Assembly: GCF_020614395.1 (NCBI RefSeq)
Contig: NZ_CP085324.1
Coordinates: forward strand, 310,001-374,000
DNA: 64,000 bases
Origin: Salarchaeum japonicum
GTDB lineage: Archaea > Halobacteriota > Halobacteria > Halobacteriales > Halobacteriaceae
Direction of reading: 5' to 3'
Position 1 is the first letter of the stretch, and every line of letters starts with the position of its first letter. Both the position numbers and the translations under genes were made by a program. The notes beneath the pieces are model-generated. The model searched no databases and was not told where the DNA came from. It worked only from the letters and a program-made list of their open reading frames with translations. Below are positions 7,353 to 16,952 of the stretch, piece after piece.

Positions 7353-7811
7353 TTACTCCTGGATGTCGAGTTCGAACTGTTCGTGTTCGGCGGCGGCGTT
7401 GAGGACGACGCTCGTGCTGGACTCCTTGATGTCGGCGTCCCCGAGCAGGGTCTTGATGAGGTCGTTCATGTCGTCGGTGTCCCGGAACTTCCCGACGGCG
7501 AAGATGTCGTAGTCGCCCGTGACCTCGTACACGGAGACCATCTGCTTGTGCGCGCGCATCCGGTCGGTGATGTCGGGGAGGCTGTTCCCCTCGACCTTGA
7601 GCTGGAGGACGGCGGTGACGTCGTAGCCGAGTTCGTCGTAGTCGACGATGGGTGTGTAGCCGTCGATGACACCGGCGTCTTCGAGGTCTTTGAGGTGGTT
7701 GGAGACGGTGGTGACGGACACGTCGAGGTCGTCGGCGAGGCTCCGGAGGCTCGCCCGTCCGTCCCCGAGCAGTGCGTTGATGAGTTTCGCGTCGAGGTTT
7801 TCGTACGTCAT
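7353..7811 (-). CDS. lrp: Lrp/AsnC family transcriptional regulator
   Basis: 152 residues. The N-terminal helix-turn-helix (about 5-55) includes [20 protein letters not shown]. The C-terminal RAM/AsnC ligand domain (about 65-140) includes [13 protein letters not shown] and [13 protein letters not shown], the glycine loop where amino acids bind. It is divergent from glnA with 126 bases between the starts. Haloarchaeal Lrp proteins next to glnA are known to influence glutamine synthetase expression, so glnA and its own gene are likely targets. The shared region contains TTAAATTCTAAAC on the minus strand as a candidate TATA for lrp. Confidence 0.92.
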   Translation of the reverse strand: MTYENLDAKLINALLGDGRASLRSLADDLDVSVTTVSNHLKDLEDAGVIDGYTPIVDYDELGYDVTAVLQLKVEGNSLPDITDRMRAHKQMVSVYEVTGDYDIFAVGKFRDTDDMNDLIKTLLGDADIKESSTSVVLNAAAEHEQFELDIQE

Positions 7812-7937
7812 CGAACCCTACTACGTCATCGGGGGTTTAGAATTTAACGAATGTCCAGTTCAGGCTCGGGTGGTGGAGATTGCGCCAACCGGTACCGCTA
7901 ATATGGTGGCTCCTTTCTTCACTTACTGTCGAAACCA

Positions 7938-9311
7938 ATGACAAAAGGGAACCTTTCTCCGGACGGCGGTCTGAGCGAGACGGAACAGGACGTCCTTGAC
8001 GAAATCGAGGAGAAGAACGTCGACTTCCTTCGACTCCAGTTCACGGACATCCTCGGCACGGTGAAGAACGTCTCCGTCCCCGCCGATCAGGCGGAGAAAG
8101 CCTTCACTGACGGTATCTACTTCGACGGCTCCAGCATCGAGGGCTTCGTCCGCATCCAGGAGTCCGACATGCGCCTCAAGCCCGACCCCGAGACGTTCGC
8201 CGTGCTCCCGTGGCGCGACCTGGAGGACGGCGCGTCCGCCCGCCTCATCTGCGACGTCATCGACACGTCCACGGGCGAGCCGTTCGAGGGCGACCCGCGC
8301 CGCGTCCTGAAGAACGCCATCGACCGCGCGGAAGAGATGGGCTATCAGGTGAACTTCGCGCCCGAACCCGAGTTCTTCCTCTTCGAGGAGGACGAGAACG
8401 GCCGCGCGACCACCGAACTCTCCGACGTGGGCGGCTACTTCGACCTCGCGCCGAAAGACCTCGCCGCGGACGTGCGCCGCGACATCATCCGCGGCCTCGA
8501 ATCCATGGGCTTCGAGATCGAAGCCTCCCACCACGAGGTCGCCGAGTCCCAGCACGAGATCAACTTCGAGTACGACGACGCGCTCGCGACGGCGGACAAC
8601 GTCGCGACGTTCCGCTCCGTCGTTCGCGCCATCGCCGCCGAACACGACCTGCACGCGACGTTCATGCCGAAGCCCATCGCCGAAATCAACGGCTCCGGCA
8701 TGCACACGCACATGTCGCTGTTCACCGAGGACGGCGAGAACGCGTTCCACGACGAGTCTGATGAGTTCGACCTCTCCGACACCGCGCACTCCTACCTCGC
8801 GGGCGTCCTCGAACACGCGCCCGCCATCACGGCGGTGTCGAACCCGACCGTGAACTCCTACAAGCGCCTCGTCCCCGGCTACGAAGCGCCCGTGTACGTC
8901 GCGTGGTCCGACCGGAACCGCAGCGCGCTCATCCGGAAGCCCGCGGCGCGCGTCCCCGCCGCCTCCCGCATCGAGGCGCGGTTCCCCGACCCGTCCTGTA
9001 ACCCCTACCTCGCGTTCGCCGCGCTCATCCACGCCGGCCTCGACGGCATCGAGAACGACCTCGACGCGCCCGACCCGGTTCGCGAGAACATCTACGAGTT
9101 CGACGAGGAGAAGCGCGAGGAGTACGGCATCGAGACGCTTCCGTCCAACCTCGGCGAGGCCGTGGACGCCCTCGAAGCGGACGAGGTCGTGCAGGACGCG
9201 CTCGGCGAGCACGTCTTCGAGAAGTTCGTCGAAGCGAAGCGCGAGGAGCACACCGGCTACCGGATTCAGGTGTCGGACTGGGAGAAAGAGCGCTACCTGG
9301 AGAAGTTCTAG
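7938..9311 (+). CDS. glnA: Glutamine synthetase type I
   Basis: 457 residues. It makes glutamine from glutamate, ammonia and ATP as a cytoplasmic dodecamer. Signatures are FDGSSIEGF near 58-66, the Mn-binding EPEFFLFE, the glycine loop [10 protein letters not shown] near 253-262, and the ATP/Glu site block [20 protein letters not shown]. The length and short C terminus match archaeal GSI forms that are controlled by effectors rather than adenylylation; the adenylylation Tyr region of enterobacterial enzymes is not evident. It is divergent from lrp, which probably regulates it. Its stop overlaps the stop of the convergent PAP2 gene by four bases. Confidence 0.96.
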   Translation: MTKGNLSPDGGLSETEQDVLDEIEEKNVDFLRLQFTDILGTVKNVSVPADQAEKAFTDGIYFDGSSIEGFVRIQESDMRLKPDPETFAVLPWRDLEDGASARLICDVIDTSTGEPFEGDPRRVLKNAIDRAEEMGYQVNFAPEPEFFLFEEDENGRATTELSDVGGYFDLAPKDLAADVRRDIIRGLESMGFEIEASHHEVAESQHEINFEYDDALATADNVATFRSVVRAIAAEHDLHATFMPKPIAEINGSGMHTHMSLFTEDGENAFHDESDEFDLSDTAHSYLAGVLEHAPAITAVSNPTVNSYKRLVPGYEAPVYVAWSDRNRSALIRKPAARVPAASRIEARFPDPSCNPYLAFAALIHAGLDGIENDLDAPDPVRENIYEFDEEKREEYGIETLPSNLGEAVDALEADEVVQDALGEHVFEKFVEAKREEHTGYRIQVSDWEKERYLEKF

Positions 9312-10111
9312 AGGCGCGTCGGCACCCACACCACGCCGAACCCTAACACTATTCCTGCCGCCGTCGCGACCGGGAGCGAGAGCGGTATCGCGAGCGGAAG
9401 TCCGCCGACCGCGAGCAGCGGCGCGAGCGCGAGCACCGACCAGGGGGACGCGTCGCGGAGTCGGTGGACGCGTTCGCGGGCGACCCGCCAGCCGAGGACG
9501 CCGCCGACCGTCGCGCCGAACACGGTCGCGGCCTCCGCCGTCCACGCCAGCGCGAGACCGACGGTACCGGCGGCGAGCGCGGCCGCGAACGCGTGTTCGA
9601 CGCGCGAGCGCGAGACGGTGAGCGCGAACGCGACGTAGAGGCTTCCCGCGAGGACGCCGGCGGTCACGTCGGCGAGGTAGTGCACGCCGAGCGCGAGCCG
9701 CGTGCCCGCGACGACGGCGACGACGACGCCCGCGACCGCGTACCGCGTTCGTCGAGTGCCGGTTCGGAGGAGCGCGGCGAGCGAGCCGTAGAAGACGGTC
9801 ACGCCCGTCGCGTGCCCGCTCGGGAACCCGTAGCCGTCGGCGTGCACGAGCGCGACCGCCGCGGGCGGCCGGTGGAACGCGAACAGGCTCTTGAGCGCGA
9901 CGACGAGCGCCAGCCCGCCCACCACGACGCCGAGCAGGCGTGCGGCGCGCTCGGGAGAGAGCACGTCGTATCGGGGGCCGAGCCAGTACAGCAGGGGTGT
10001 GGCGACGAGGAACAGTTCGGGGTCGCCGAGCGCGGTGAGCGCGCGGACGAGGGGGACGAGTCCGTCGGGCACGCTCCCGGCGAGCGCGTCGGTGACGCCG
10101 AGGCCGTGCAT
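9308..10111 (-). CDS. PAP2 superfamily membrane phosphatase
   Basis: 267 residues with six or more predicted membrane helices. All three PAP2 motifs are present: KSLFAFHRP (74-82), PSGH (97-100) with the general-acid His, and [13 protein letters not shown] (about 136-148) with the nucleophile His. Such enzymes remove phosphate from lipid phosphates such as undecaprenyl or dolichyl pyrophosphate at the outer membrane face. The length and motif spacing match haloarchaeal PAP2 proteins. The ATG is separated from the YihY-family stop by no bases, so the two are one transcription unit, possibly concerned with membrane lipids. The exact substrate is unknown. Confidence 0.87.
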   Translation of the reverse strand: MHGLGVTDALAGSVPDGLVPLVRALTALGDPELFLVATPLLYWLGPRYDVLSPERAARLLGVVVGGLALVVALKSLFAFHRPPAAVALVHADGYGFPSGHATGVTVFYGSLAALLRTGTRRTRYAVAGVVVAVVAGTRLALGVHYLADVTAGVLAGSLYVAFALTVSRSRVEHAFAAALAAGTVGLALAWTAEAATVFGATVGGVLGWRVARERVHRLRDASPWSVLALAPLLAVGGLPLAIPLSLPVATAAGIVLGFGVVWVPTRL

Positions 10112-11275
10112 CTACCGGCGGTCGTTCACCCAGCCGAGGATGCGACCGGGGATGCCGGCGGCGTTGAGTCCGACGCCGAACAGCAACATGAGGGCGTAGA
10201 GGCCGAGCGTGGACAGCCACACCACGAGCATCGCGAGGATGGCCCAGCCGCCGGAGAGGAAGTAGAACGCGCCGAGCGTCATCAGCGTCCCGTAGAGGAG
10301 GACGAGGTAGGGCCCCCAGCCGCGCGCGTGGTTGCGCCGCATCCGCGTGCGGACGTAGGTCTTGAGGTCCGATTCGAGGTCGTCCTTCGACACCGTCTTG
10401 GCGTCGAGTTCGGCGCGGAGCGCCCGCACCTCTCGCTCCATCTCCGCGATGTCGGGCGCGGAGTCCGGTTCGTCGACCTCGTCGTGTACGTCGGTTTCGT
10501 CGGTTCGTCCCGCGAGCACGGCGTTCAGTACCGCCCCTATCATGATAATCGTACCGCCAACGTACAGCACCGTCACGAGGAGCAAGGCGGCCCCGAGGAT
10601 GCCGTACGCCTGGTACTTCCCGGCGAGCGGCGCGTACGCCTCGAAGATACCGGTGAGCGCGGTCCAGCCGCCGGCGGCGAGCAGGGTGCCGGGCACGGCC
10701 TCCTCGGGGGTGAGGTCGGCGTCCGGGAAGATGTAGAAGACGGGGTAGAAGACGAGACAAAGCGTGACGACGAGCAGGCAGAACGCGACGACGCCGACGA
10801 ACGGGCCGGTGGCGACGAACCCGGCGACGACGGCGGCGACGGTGGCGGCGACGACGCCCGCGGCGATAGCGCCGAGGACGAGCACGCCGTCCTTCAGTTG
10901 GTGGGCGAGCGGGCGCGCGCCGAACACGCCGTAGACGTGCGCGAACGCCACGTCCAGCCCGCGGAAGAGTTTGAGGCCCGACCACGCGAGCACGACGAGG
11001 GAGACGACGGTGGCGGTGGAGCGGCCGCTCGCGTCCTGGAGAGCGTTCCGCACGGCGGCGCTCCCCTCGGGCGTGAGGAGGCTCCCGACGAGTTCGACTA
11101 TCTGCTCGCCGACGGACTCGACGCCGAGGTAGGACGCGGCGGCGAGCGTCAGCAGGAGGAGGGGGATGAGGGAGACGAACCCGTAGTAGGCGACGGCGGC
11201 CGCGAGGAACGTTATCTGGCTGTCCTGGGCCTCGGCGACGACCTCGCGGACGACCGAGACGGCGCTTCGTGACAC
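10112..11275 (-). CDS. YihY/BrkB family membrane protein
   Basis: 387 residues. The N-terminal block TFLAAAVAYYGFVSLIPLL and six predicted helices match the YihY/BrkB (UPF0761) family; the function is unsettled (the old name RNase BN is wrong for it). After the membrane domain comes a charged, coiled-coil-like stretch (about 285-325, EMEREVRALRAELDAK), then two more hydrophobic segments at the C terminus. This tail extends the usual 280-300 residue family core and looks like a haloarchaeal addition. It is directly upstream of the PAP2 gene with which it shares a transcript. Confidence 0.85.
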   Translation of the reverse strand: MSRSAVSVVREVVAEAQDSQITFLAAAVAYYGFVSLIPLLLLTLAAASYLGVESVGEQIVELVGSLLTPEGSAAVRNALQDASGRSTATVVSLVVLAWSGLKLFRGLDVAFAHVYGVFGARPLAHQLKDGVLVLGAIAAGVVAATVAAVVAGFVATGPFVGVVAFCLLVVTLCLVFYPVFYIFPDADLTPEEAVPGTLLAAGGWTALTGIFEAYAPLAGKYQAYGILGAALLLVTVLYVGGTIIMIGAVLNAVLAGRTDETDVHDEVDEPDSAPDIAEMEREVRALRAELDAKTVSKDDLESDLKTYVRTRMRRNHARGWGPYLVLLYGTLMTLGAFYFLSGGWAILAMLVVWLSTLGLYALMLLFGVGLNAAGIPGRILGWVNDRR

Positions 11276-11306
11276 AGTCGGGGTTCGCCCCCCGTCTGAA
11301 AAAGCC

Positions 11307-12419
11307 CTACGGGGCGAGGTCGCGCAGTTCGGTGACGGACGCCGTCGTCTTGAACGTCGTGCCGCCGTAGTGCGCGCGGGACGCCTCGTGGCCGCCGTCG
11401 CGAACCGCGTCGAGGAACTCGTCCATGCCGACTGCGGGTTCGTTCCAGCGCTTGTAGAGCTTGTGCTGGTCGTAGTGCGTGGGTTCGTGGAGTTCGCCCG
11501 CGATGCGTTCGAGGAGGCGTTCGGCGCGCTCGGCCGCCCCCATCTCGCCCGTGAGTTCCAGAATCACGTTCTCGACGAACGCGGCGTCGTGCGCGGGGCC
11601 GAGCCAGACCGGGCCGGCGGTCTGCACGCCCTCCCCGCAGTTCGGGCAGGCGTCCGGCGACTCGGGGAGCAGGGTCTTCTCCGTCCAGCGGTGGAGGCAG
11701 GCCTCGCAGTGGTGGATGTAGCCGAGTTCGTCGATGGCGGCGTTGGCGTCGGTCGCGCGGTGGGAGAGGTCGAGGTAGGTGCGGACGTAGTGGTCGCTCA
11801 CGTGACTCAATATCGGGGTGACGCCCACGTCGTAGCGCGCGGCGGTGCGCGCGAACGCGGAGAGGAGCACCCTGAGACCCATCTCGGCGTGGTACTCGGT
11901 GTTCCGCGGGACGGTGGAGTACTTGCGGACGCCGGACTCGAAGTGCGCGCCACACAGCGGCGCGGTGTCGGTCGCGGTGACGCAGACGAGGTCGCGGGCG
12001 TTCGCGAGCGCCGCGTCCGCGAACGGAATCGGCGTGCCAAAGGGGTCGATATCGACCACGTCGAAGTACGCGTCCTCGTCGTGGAGGACGGCGTTCGCGT
12101 CCTGCTGGACGGCCGTCCCGTCGAGGTCGTTCCGGTCGAGGTTCCGGCGGGCGAGTTCGACCGCGTCCGGGTCGGTATCGGCGAGCGTGACGTTCCAGCC
12201 CTCGTTCGCCGCGCGCACGCCCCGGATGCCGCTCGCGGCGGTGGCGTCGAGGTAGCTGTCGGCCTCGGGCGTTCGCTCGCCATACGCGCGGAGCGCGGCG
12301 ACGGTGATGTCGCGGTTGAGCTCCTGGCCGGGGTTGAAGAACACGCCGTCAGCCGCGCCCTCGCCACCGCCGGACTCGGACTCGACCTCCACGGTCACCG
12401 CACCCTCCTCTACGAGCAT
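11307..12419 (-). CDS. trm1: tRNA (guanine-26-N2)-dimethyltransferase Trm1
   Basis: 370 residues. It transfers methyl groups from SAM to G26 of many tRNAs. Seen: [13 protein letters not shown] near residue 27, the SAM-binding loop [11 protein letters not shown] (about 57-67), the catalytic motif DIDPFGTP (about 123-130), and a CxxC pair at CEACLHRW with a second pair at CPNCGEG that forms a small zinc site as in archaeal Trm1. The ATG at 12419 gives the normal length. Neighbours aceB and YihY are functionally unrelated and it probably has its own promoter in the 42-base gap before it. Confidence 0.95.
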   Translation of the reverse strand: MLVEEGAVTVEVESESGGGEGAADGVFFNPGQELNRDITVAALRAYGERTPEADSYLDATAASGIRGVRAANEGWNVTLADTDPDAVELARRNLDRNDLDGTAVQQDANAVLHDEDAYFDVVDIDPFGTPIPFADAALANARDLVCVTATDTAPLCGAHFESGVRKYSTVPRNTEYHAEMGLRVLLSAFARTAARYDVGVTPILSHVSDHYVRTYLDLSHRATDANAAIDELGYIHHCEACLHRWTEKTLLPESPDACPNCGEGVQTAGPVWLGPAHDAAFVENVILELTGEMGAAERAERLLERIAGELHEPTHYDQHKLYKRWNEPAVGMDEFLDAVRDGGHEASRAHYGGTTFKTTASVTELRDLAP

Positions 12420-12461
12420 ACGCGACCTCCGCGACCCGCAGAAAAAAGCCCCGCGAATCGG

Positions 12462-13772
12462 TTACTCGCCGACCGCGGTCGCGCGCTCCACGACGTCCTC
12501 GCTGTACCGCTCGGCGAGTTCGTCGTGCTGGTCGGGACGGTGCTCGTACACGTCCTGGAACAGCGTGATGGGCGTCTTCGCCGCCTGATAGGTGGCTTCG
12601 TCCCACATCCGGTCGTTCTCGATGTCCACGGTGACGCCGTCCACCTCGATGGTGGCTTCGCGCGTCATCGCTATCGCGCCGGTGCCGGCTTCCTTCGCGG
12701 CCTCGAACTGCTCCATCGAGTCCACGATGTCGTCCATGCTCGGCACGTAGGACGCCCGGTCGAGGAGTTCCTCGCGGAGGCCGTCCGCGTCGCACTCCCG
12801 GGTCTCCGCGCCGGCCTGGAACCGGTAGCCGTCGTCGGTCTCCTCTATCCAGAGGGAGTCCCCCGTGTACGCCCAGCGGCCGTTCTCCTCGCGGAGTTCG
12901 ACCTCGCCGCTCCCGTCGTCGAGCAGCCACTGGCCGTCCTCCGGCGGGAGCGGGGCCGTGTTCGCCTCCACGACCTGCCCGGGCGTGAGCGACCAGATGC
13001 CGGTCATGCCCTTCGCGCGGTTCGCCTCCATCCGCCCGCGGTAGCCCGTCACGTCCCGGATGTCGTCGTACGGGCCGTCCACGGCCACGAGGCCGGCGGC
13101 GCTCGCGCCACGGGACGTGTTGTGCCGCAACTCCGGCCACTCGGGGAGTTCGCCCGTCGGCGTCATCGCCCGCATGTCCTTCGTGTAATCGACCTCGCCG
13201 TCCACGAGCAGGAACATGCGTTCGAGGTTGTTGCTCGGGTTCCCGAGTTCTCCGCGGAGGTCGCTCATCGCGAGTTCGGCCTCTCCTGACTCGATGATGA
13301 CGGACATCGAGAGGCTCCCGGGTTCGAGGCCGTGTTCGGTCTCCACGATGGTGATGAACTCGTCCGCCTTCTTCCAGTCGTCGAGGTCGCCGACCTCGGG
13401 GATGACGAAGCCGTCGATGTGCTCGACCGCGCCGTTCTCGGGGTCGGCGATTTCGAGCATGTGCCGGAAGCCTCGATACCGGGTTTCGGGGCTGTCGCGG
13501 TGCCAGACGACCCGCGGGTGGATTTCGCCGGGGAAGTCCGCGCCGTGCTCCGAGACGACCTCGGCGATGTTCCGCGCGCCCTCGTCGCGCATCGAGGGCG
13601 CGGTCGCGTCCTCGTTGTCCGGCACCCACACGTCGGGCGCTTCGAGGCCGCGGAGCTGGGCGGCGCGCCGCAGCATCTTCGCGGAGTCGTCCTCGCCGTC
13701 CACCGCCGTCGGACTCGTGAAGAACGACCGCACGAACTCGCGGTCGTAGTGGCGGTCGGTCGGGTCAGTCAT
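12462..13772 (-). CDS. aceB: Malate synthase, haloarchaeal type
   Basis: 436 residues, much shorter than bacterial malate synthases A (about 530) and G (about 720) and matching the compact haloarchaeal isoform. It condenses glyoxylate with acetyl-CoA to give malate, the second step of the glyoxylate bypass. Visible features are [15 protein letters not shown] near the N terminus, [13 protein letters not shown], and the metal-binding acid region [20 protein letters not shown] in the barrel. Its start overlaps the end of aceA by 8 bases, so translation is coupled and the two enzymes are made together. No frame defect is seen. Confidence 0.95.
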   Translation of the reverse strand: MTDPTDRHYDREFVRSFFTSPTAVDGEDDSAKMLRRAAQLRGLEAPDVWVPDNEDATAPSMRDEGARNIAEVVSEHGADFPGEIHPRVVWHRDSPETRYRGFRHMLEIADPENGAVEHIDGFVIPEVGDLDDWKKADEFITIVETEHGLEPGSLSMSVIIESGEAELAMSDLRGELGNPSNNLERMFLLVDGEVDYTKDMRAMTPTGELPEWPELRHNTSRGASAAGLVAVDGPYDDIRDVTGYRGRMEANRAKGMTGIWSLTPGQVVEANTAPLPPEDGQWLLDDGSGEVELREENGRWAYTGDSLWIEETDDGYRFQAGAETRECDADGLREELLDRASYVPSMDDIVDSMEQFEAAKEAGTGAIAMTREATIEVDGVTVDIENDRMWDEATYQAAKTPITLFQDVYEHRPDQHDELAERYSEDVVERATAVGE

Positions 13773-14814
13773 CCTGCGTCGGCTCCGGCGCGTCTCCGTC
13801 GGACGTGATGGGGTCGGACTCGTCCTCGGTGAACCCCGCGGACTCCTCCATCCGCCGCTTCGCGTCCGGGTCGAACTGCGCCTCGATCTCCTGGTAGCGC
13901 GGCACGAGCGACATCTCGTGGTGACTCTCCGTCTCGTGACCGAGGTAGCGGTCTTCGAGGTCGAACTGCGCCTGCTCGTCGTTCTCCGCGATGTTCTTCA
14001 TGTCCTCGTACACCGCGTGCGCGCCGGAGTGGAGGGCGTACAGCGTGATGAACTGGTACGTGTAGCCGAGGTCGCCCAGTTCCTGGAACGTCAGCGGGTC
14101 GTCCTGCTCGCTCCACGCGAACGACGACGAGTAGTTGAACGCGAGGTCGAGGTCGGGATGGGTCTCGTGGATGGTCTCCGCGTAGTTGACCGCGTCCTCC
14201 CGGCTCGGGTCGGGCATCTCGGGCCAGACGAGGTCAGCGCCGGCGTCCGCGAAGAGGCGGCCGCGTTCGAGATGGTCTTCCCAGTCGCCGTTCGCGGAGC
14301 CGTAGGAGTCGATGCGGGCGATGATGACCGTGTCCTCGGACTGCTTCGCGTCCACGGCGGCTTCGATGCGCGCTCGGGCGTCCTCCTGGGAGACGACTTG
14401 CTTGCCGGCGATGTGGCCGCAGCGCTTCGGCGTGGTCTGGTCTTCGATGTGGATGGCGGCGACGCCGGCCTTCTCGTACTCCCGGACCGCGCGCCGGACG
14501 TTGTGGACGCCGCCGTAGCCGGTGTCGGCGTCCGCGACGACGGGGAGGTCGGTGGCGTCGACGATTCGCTTCGCGTTCTCCACCATCTCGGTCATGGAGA
14601 CCATTTCGAGGTCGGGGAAGCCGAACTGGCCGAGGACGGTGGAGTACCCGCTCATGTAGGCGGCGTCCAACCCGGCGCGCTCGGCGAGCCGGGCGTCGAG
14701 CGCGTGGTACAGGCCGGGCGCGAAGACGTAGTCCTGGTTCTCCAGCTTGTCGCGGAACTCGCGGCCGGCCGGGTTGTCGATGTCGCGGTACGTGTAGTCC
14801 TTGTAGTCACTCAT
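13765..14814 (-). CDS. aceA: Isocitrate lyase
   Basis: 349 residues. It cleaves isocitrate to succinate and glyoxylate and opens the glyoxylate bypass for growth on acetate. The catalytic signature KRCGH is at 130-134. The Mg/substrate region [18 protein letters not shown] (about 92-109) and IHIEDQTTP (121-129) agree with the family. It is shorter than bacterial AceA (about 430), as usual in haloarchaea and close to the PEP mutase/methylisocitrate lyase size, but KRCGH and adjacency to aceB support isocitrate lyase. A 41-aa gene immediately upstream overlaps its start, and a large palindrome lies further upstream. Confidence 0.95.
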   Translation of the reverse strand: MSDYKDYTYRDIDNPAGREFRDKLENQDYVFAPGLYHALDARLAERAGLDAAYMSGYSTVLGQFGFPDLEMVSMTEMVENAKRIVDATDLPVVADADTGYGGVHNVRRAVREYEKAGVAAIHIEDQTTPKRCGHIAGKQVVSQEDARARIEAAVDAKQSEDTVIIARIDSYGSANGDWEDHLERGRLFADAGADLVWPEMPDPSREDAVNYAETIHETHPDLDLAFNYSSSFAWSEQDDPLTFQELGDLGYTYQFITLYALHSGAHAVYEDMKNIAENDEQAQFDLEDRYLGHETESHHEMSLVPRYQEIEAQFDPDAKRRMEESAGFTEDESDPITSDGDAPEPTQDD

Positions 14815-14932
14815 TGGTCTGGATGCGGTGGCTGAGGACGGTTTCGTCGTAGTCCTCGCGGGGGTCGGTGGTGTTCGTCAGGTCGGGGACGGCCGGTGCG
14901 CCGGTGTTCTCTATGTCGGTGTATTCGGACAT
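14807..14932 (-). CDS. 41-residue acidic peptide gene overlapping the aceA start
   Basis: A short frame begins [18 protein letters not shown] and ends [10 protein letters not shown]. Its stop lies inside aceA, so the two frames overlap by 8 bases, the same overlap as aceA-aceB. It is in a different frame from aceA and so is not an N-terminal extension. Base use is gene-like: almost every third position is G or C, and the peptide is acidic (10 Asp/Glu), as are other proteins here. It is probably translated ahead of aceA and couples to it. A regulatory leader peptide or a small partner protein are both possible. No family is recognised. Confidence 0.6.
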   Translation of the reverse strand: MSEYTDIENTGAPAVPDLTNTTDPREDYDETVLSHRIQTNE

Positions 14933-15034
14933 TGTATCGTGGTGTCTGGGGCTGGTCGATAGGCGGTGCGTGCGTCGGGTGCGTCGCGGTGTACTACCAT
15001 TGCGTCCAGTCAGGTGTGGAACACCACGATAAAG

Positions 15035-15083
15035 TTAATGATTGATAATGTAATATGGCTAGATACGCATTAATAATCATTAA
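15035..15083 (+). promoter_or_regulatory. Long AT-rich palindrome upstream of the aceA operon
   Basis: TTAATGATTGATAATG (15035-15050) and CATTAATAATCATTAA (15068-15083) are inverted repeats matching at 14 of 16 positions, separated by 17 bases. The region is strikingly AT-rich against a GC-rich background. It lies between the divergent aceA unit (start 14932) and the SWIM gene (start 15140) and probably holds the promoters of both and an operator. The left arm contains TTGATAAT, also present in the acs promoter at 27286-27293. Confidence 0.6.
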
Positions 15084-15139
15084 GGATGGGTGGGTGGGGC
15101 AATCGAACCGGCTAAACCACGCCCCCACCAAACCCACCC

Positions 15140-15478
15140 GTGACGGACGACTGGCGCGACGCCCTCCAAAACGCGGGAGAACTCACGCCCAGCATCGTCC
15201 AACGAATCCTCACCGAACACGGCGACCGCGGCCAACGCGCAATCGAAGCCGTCAGCGAACGCCGCGTCAAAGAATACAACGACTTCACCGTCGTCGTCGG
15301 CCACCACGACGAATACGTCGTCGAAAACGGCGGCTGCCACTGCCAGGACTCCACCTACAACATCGACACCGACCAAGGCCAACGCTGCTGGCACGCCCTC
15401 GCCGCCGACATCGCCCACGCCATCGACGAACTCGACCACCACGACATGTACTACTCGGACGTCCGGGACTTCATCTGA
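15140..15478 (+). CDS. SWIM zinc-finger protein
   Basis: 112 residues from a GTG start. The SWIM signature CxCx(n)CxH is present as C66, C68, C83, H85 (NGGCHCQD, then QRCWHALA). SWIM domains bind DNA or protein partners, in archaea often near recombination or stress functions. The N-terminal half is helical and polar. The GTG is supported by the start of acidic, gene-like sequence there. A G-rich stretch (15086-15098) and its approximate complement (15121-15139) could form a hairpin over the start region. It is divergent from aceA across the palindrome and closed by a strong terminator. The specific role is unknown. Confidence 0.8.
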   Translation: MTDDWRDALQNAGELTPSIVQRILTEHGDRGQRAIEAVSERRVKEYNDFTVVVGHHDEYVVENGGCHCQDSTYNIDTDQGQRCWHALAADIAHAIDELDHHDMYYSDVRDFI

Positions 15479-15484
15479 AAGCCC

Positions 15485-15519
15485 TCAGCCCGACGCTTCG
15501 CGTCGGGCTGACCCCTTTT
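15485..15519 (+). terminator. Hairpin terminator after the SWIM gene
   Basis: TCAGCCCGACGC (15485-15496) pairs perfectly with GCGTCGGGCTGA (15500-15511) around loop TTC, followed by CCCCTTTT. The stem of 12 pairs starts six bases after the SWIM stop codon. Confidence 0.75.
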
Positions 15520-15754
15520 CATGTCCCGCCCTTGCCGTGGGCGCACGCAGACGGCGGCCTGCCGGCCGCCGCGGCATCCCCGAAACGCCTACCGGCGTGC
15601 CGCACCGCGTCCGCACCGCGACCGCGCCGCATCTGCACTCCACCGTTCCGCCTCTGAACCGCGACGGCGGCGTCTTCCGCCCGCCCCATGTCTGTTTTTC
15701 TCACAGTTCTCGCGAATCATCACGTTCAGGTGCCTGCCCGTTCTGACCCGATGG

Positions 15755-16909
15755 GTGGACAGTCGCTATCGCTACCCCGCGCTCTACTTCGTGTTCTTCG
15801 CGGCGTTCAGCGGGTTCGCCGCGTTCCGGAACGTCCTCCTCGAAGAGATGGGGATGTCCGGCGTCGAGATGGGTATCGTCGGGATGGTGATGATCATCGC
15901 GGGCGTCGTCGTCCAACCCCTCTGGGGGTTCGTCGCGGACTACACGCGCTCGCCCGCCCGCGTGCTCGTCGTCGCCGCCACCGTCTCCGCGCTCGCGCTC
16001 CTCAGCTACCCGCTCGGCGCGAGCCTCTCCGGCGACGCCTTCCTCCTCATCACCGCCGGCACCGCCCTGTTCGCCGTCGGCCGCGCCCCAATCGTCCCGC
16101 TGTCGAACGCGCTCGTCCTCCGCGAGGGCTTCGACTACGGCTACGCCCGGAGCTTCGGCTCCACCTCCTTCGGCATCGCCGTCCTCGCTATCGGCTTCCT
16201 GCTCGCCTACACGACCACCCTGCTCGTCGTCTACCTCTACATCGCGGGAATGGTCGTGTTCGTCGCGCTCGCGCTCACCATCCCCGACGACGAGGAGTCC
16301 ATCCTGGAGGGCGGCCTCGGCACGCAAGCGCTCGGCCTGCTCGCACGCCGCCAGTTCCAGGTCGTGCTCGTCGCCGCGTTCCTCCTCGGGTTCGTCTCCC
16401 GGTCCGGCGACGCCTTCTTCTCCGTCTACATGCGCGCCGTCGGCCTGGGCGACGGCTACACCGGCGCGGCGTGGGCGGCCAAGACCGTCGCCGAAACCGT
16501 CGTCTTCCTCGCCGTCGGCCGCACCGCCCTCTCCTACGGCAGCCTCGTCTCCGTCGGCGGCCTCGGGTTCGCCGCCGGCTACGCCGGCCTCGCCGTCTTC
16601 CCCACCCTCGGCTCCGTCCTCCTCGCGAACGTCGGCCTCGGCGTCGGCCTCGCCCTCCTCTTCTTCGCGCTCGTCAACCTCGCGCACGACTGCGCGCCCG
16701 ACGGCCTCCACTCCACCGCCCAAACCCTCCTCACGAGCGTCGGCGTCGGCGCGGGCGGCGCGCTCGGCCACATCGCCGCCGGCTGGCTCGTGGACGCCGT
16801 CGGCGTCCAGTCCATGTTCGCCTACCTCGCCGCCGCCTCCGTCATCCTCGCGCTCGTCGGCATCGCCGTCCACGCCGTCGCTGACAGCCGCGCCCCCACC
16901 GCGGCGTAA
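15755..16909 (+). CDS. MFS transporter
   Basis: 384 residues from the GTG at 15755, with about twelve predicted membrane helices in two sets of six. The pattern (YFVFFAAFSGFAAFRNVLLEE, then GVVVQPLWGFVADYTRSP) resembles the LacY/nucleoside-symporter-like branch of the major facilitator superfamily. The frame is open further up to 15521, but that part codes for Arg/Pro-rich sequence typical of a wrong frame, so the GTG next to the first helix is chosen. It stands alone between the SWIM terminator (a 243-base gap with nothing else recognised) and convergent hisH. The substrate cannot be told. Confidence 0.82.
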   Translation: MDSRYRYPALYFVFFAAFSGFAAFRNVLLEEMGMSGVEMGIVGMVMIIAGVVVQPLWGFVADYTRSPARVLVVAATVSALALLSYPLGASLSGDAFLLITAGTALFAVGRAPIVPLSNALVLREGFDYGYARSFGSTSFGIAVLAIGFLLAYTTTLLVVYLYIAGMVVFVALALTIPDDEESILEGGLGTQALGLLARRQFQVVLVAAFLLGFVSRSGDAFFSVYMRAVGLGDGYTGAAWAAKTVAETVVFLAVGRTALSYGSLVSVGGLGFAAGYAGLAVFPTLGSVLLANVGLGVGLALLFFALVNLAHDCAPDGLHSTAQTLLTSVGVGAGGALGHIAAGWLVDAVGVQSMFAYLAAASVILALVGIAVHAVADSRAPTAA

Positions 16910-16952
16910 CCGCTCACCGACCCACCCCACGCCCGAAAAACCGCCCACGCCC

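Noticed and set aside
7923-10985. A 1020-residue minus-strand frame across glnA and the PAP2/YihY genes
   Set aside because: Its sequence is Arg-rich or low-complexity and is explained by the real genes in other frames; no domain is visible.
14812-14932. The 41-residue frame considered as an N-terminal extension of isocitrate lyase
   Set aside because: The distance between the two ATG codons is 118 bases, not a multiple of three, so the frames differ.
15485-15511. Hairpin considered as the right end of an IS200/IS605 element
   Set aside because: No TnpA, TnpB or left end is nearby, and the position right after a stop codon with a following T-run fits a terminator better.
15521-15754. Longer N terminus for the MFS transporter
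   Set aside because: The added residues are Arg, Pro and Ala rich with no membrane character and overlap the terminator region; the GTG at 15755 begins right before the first helix.
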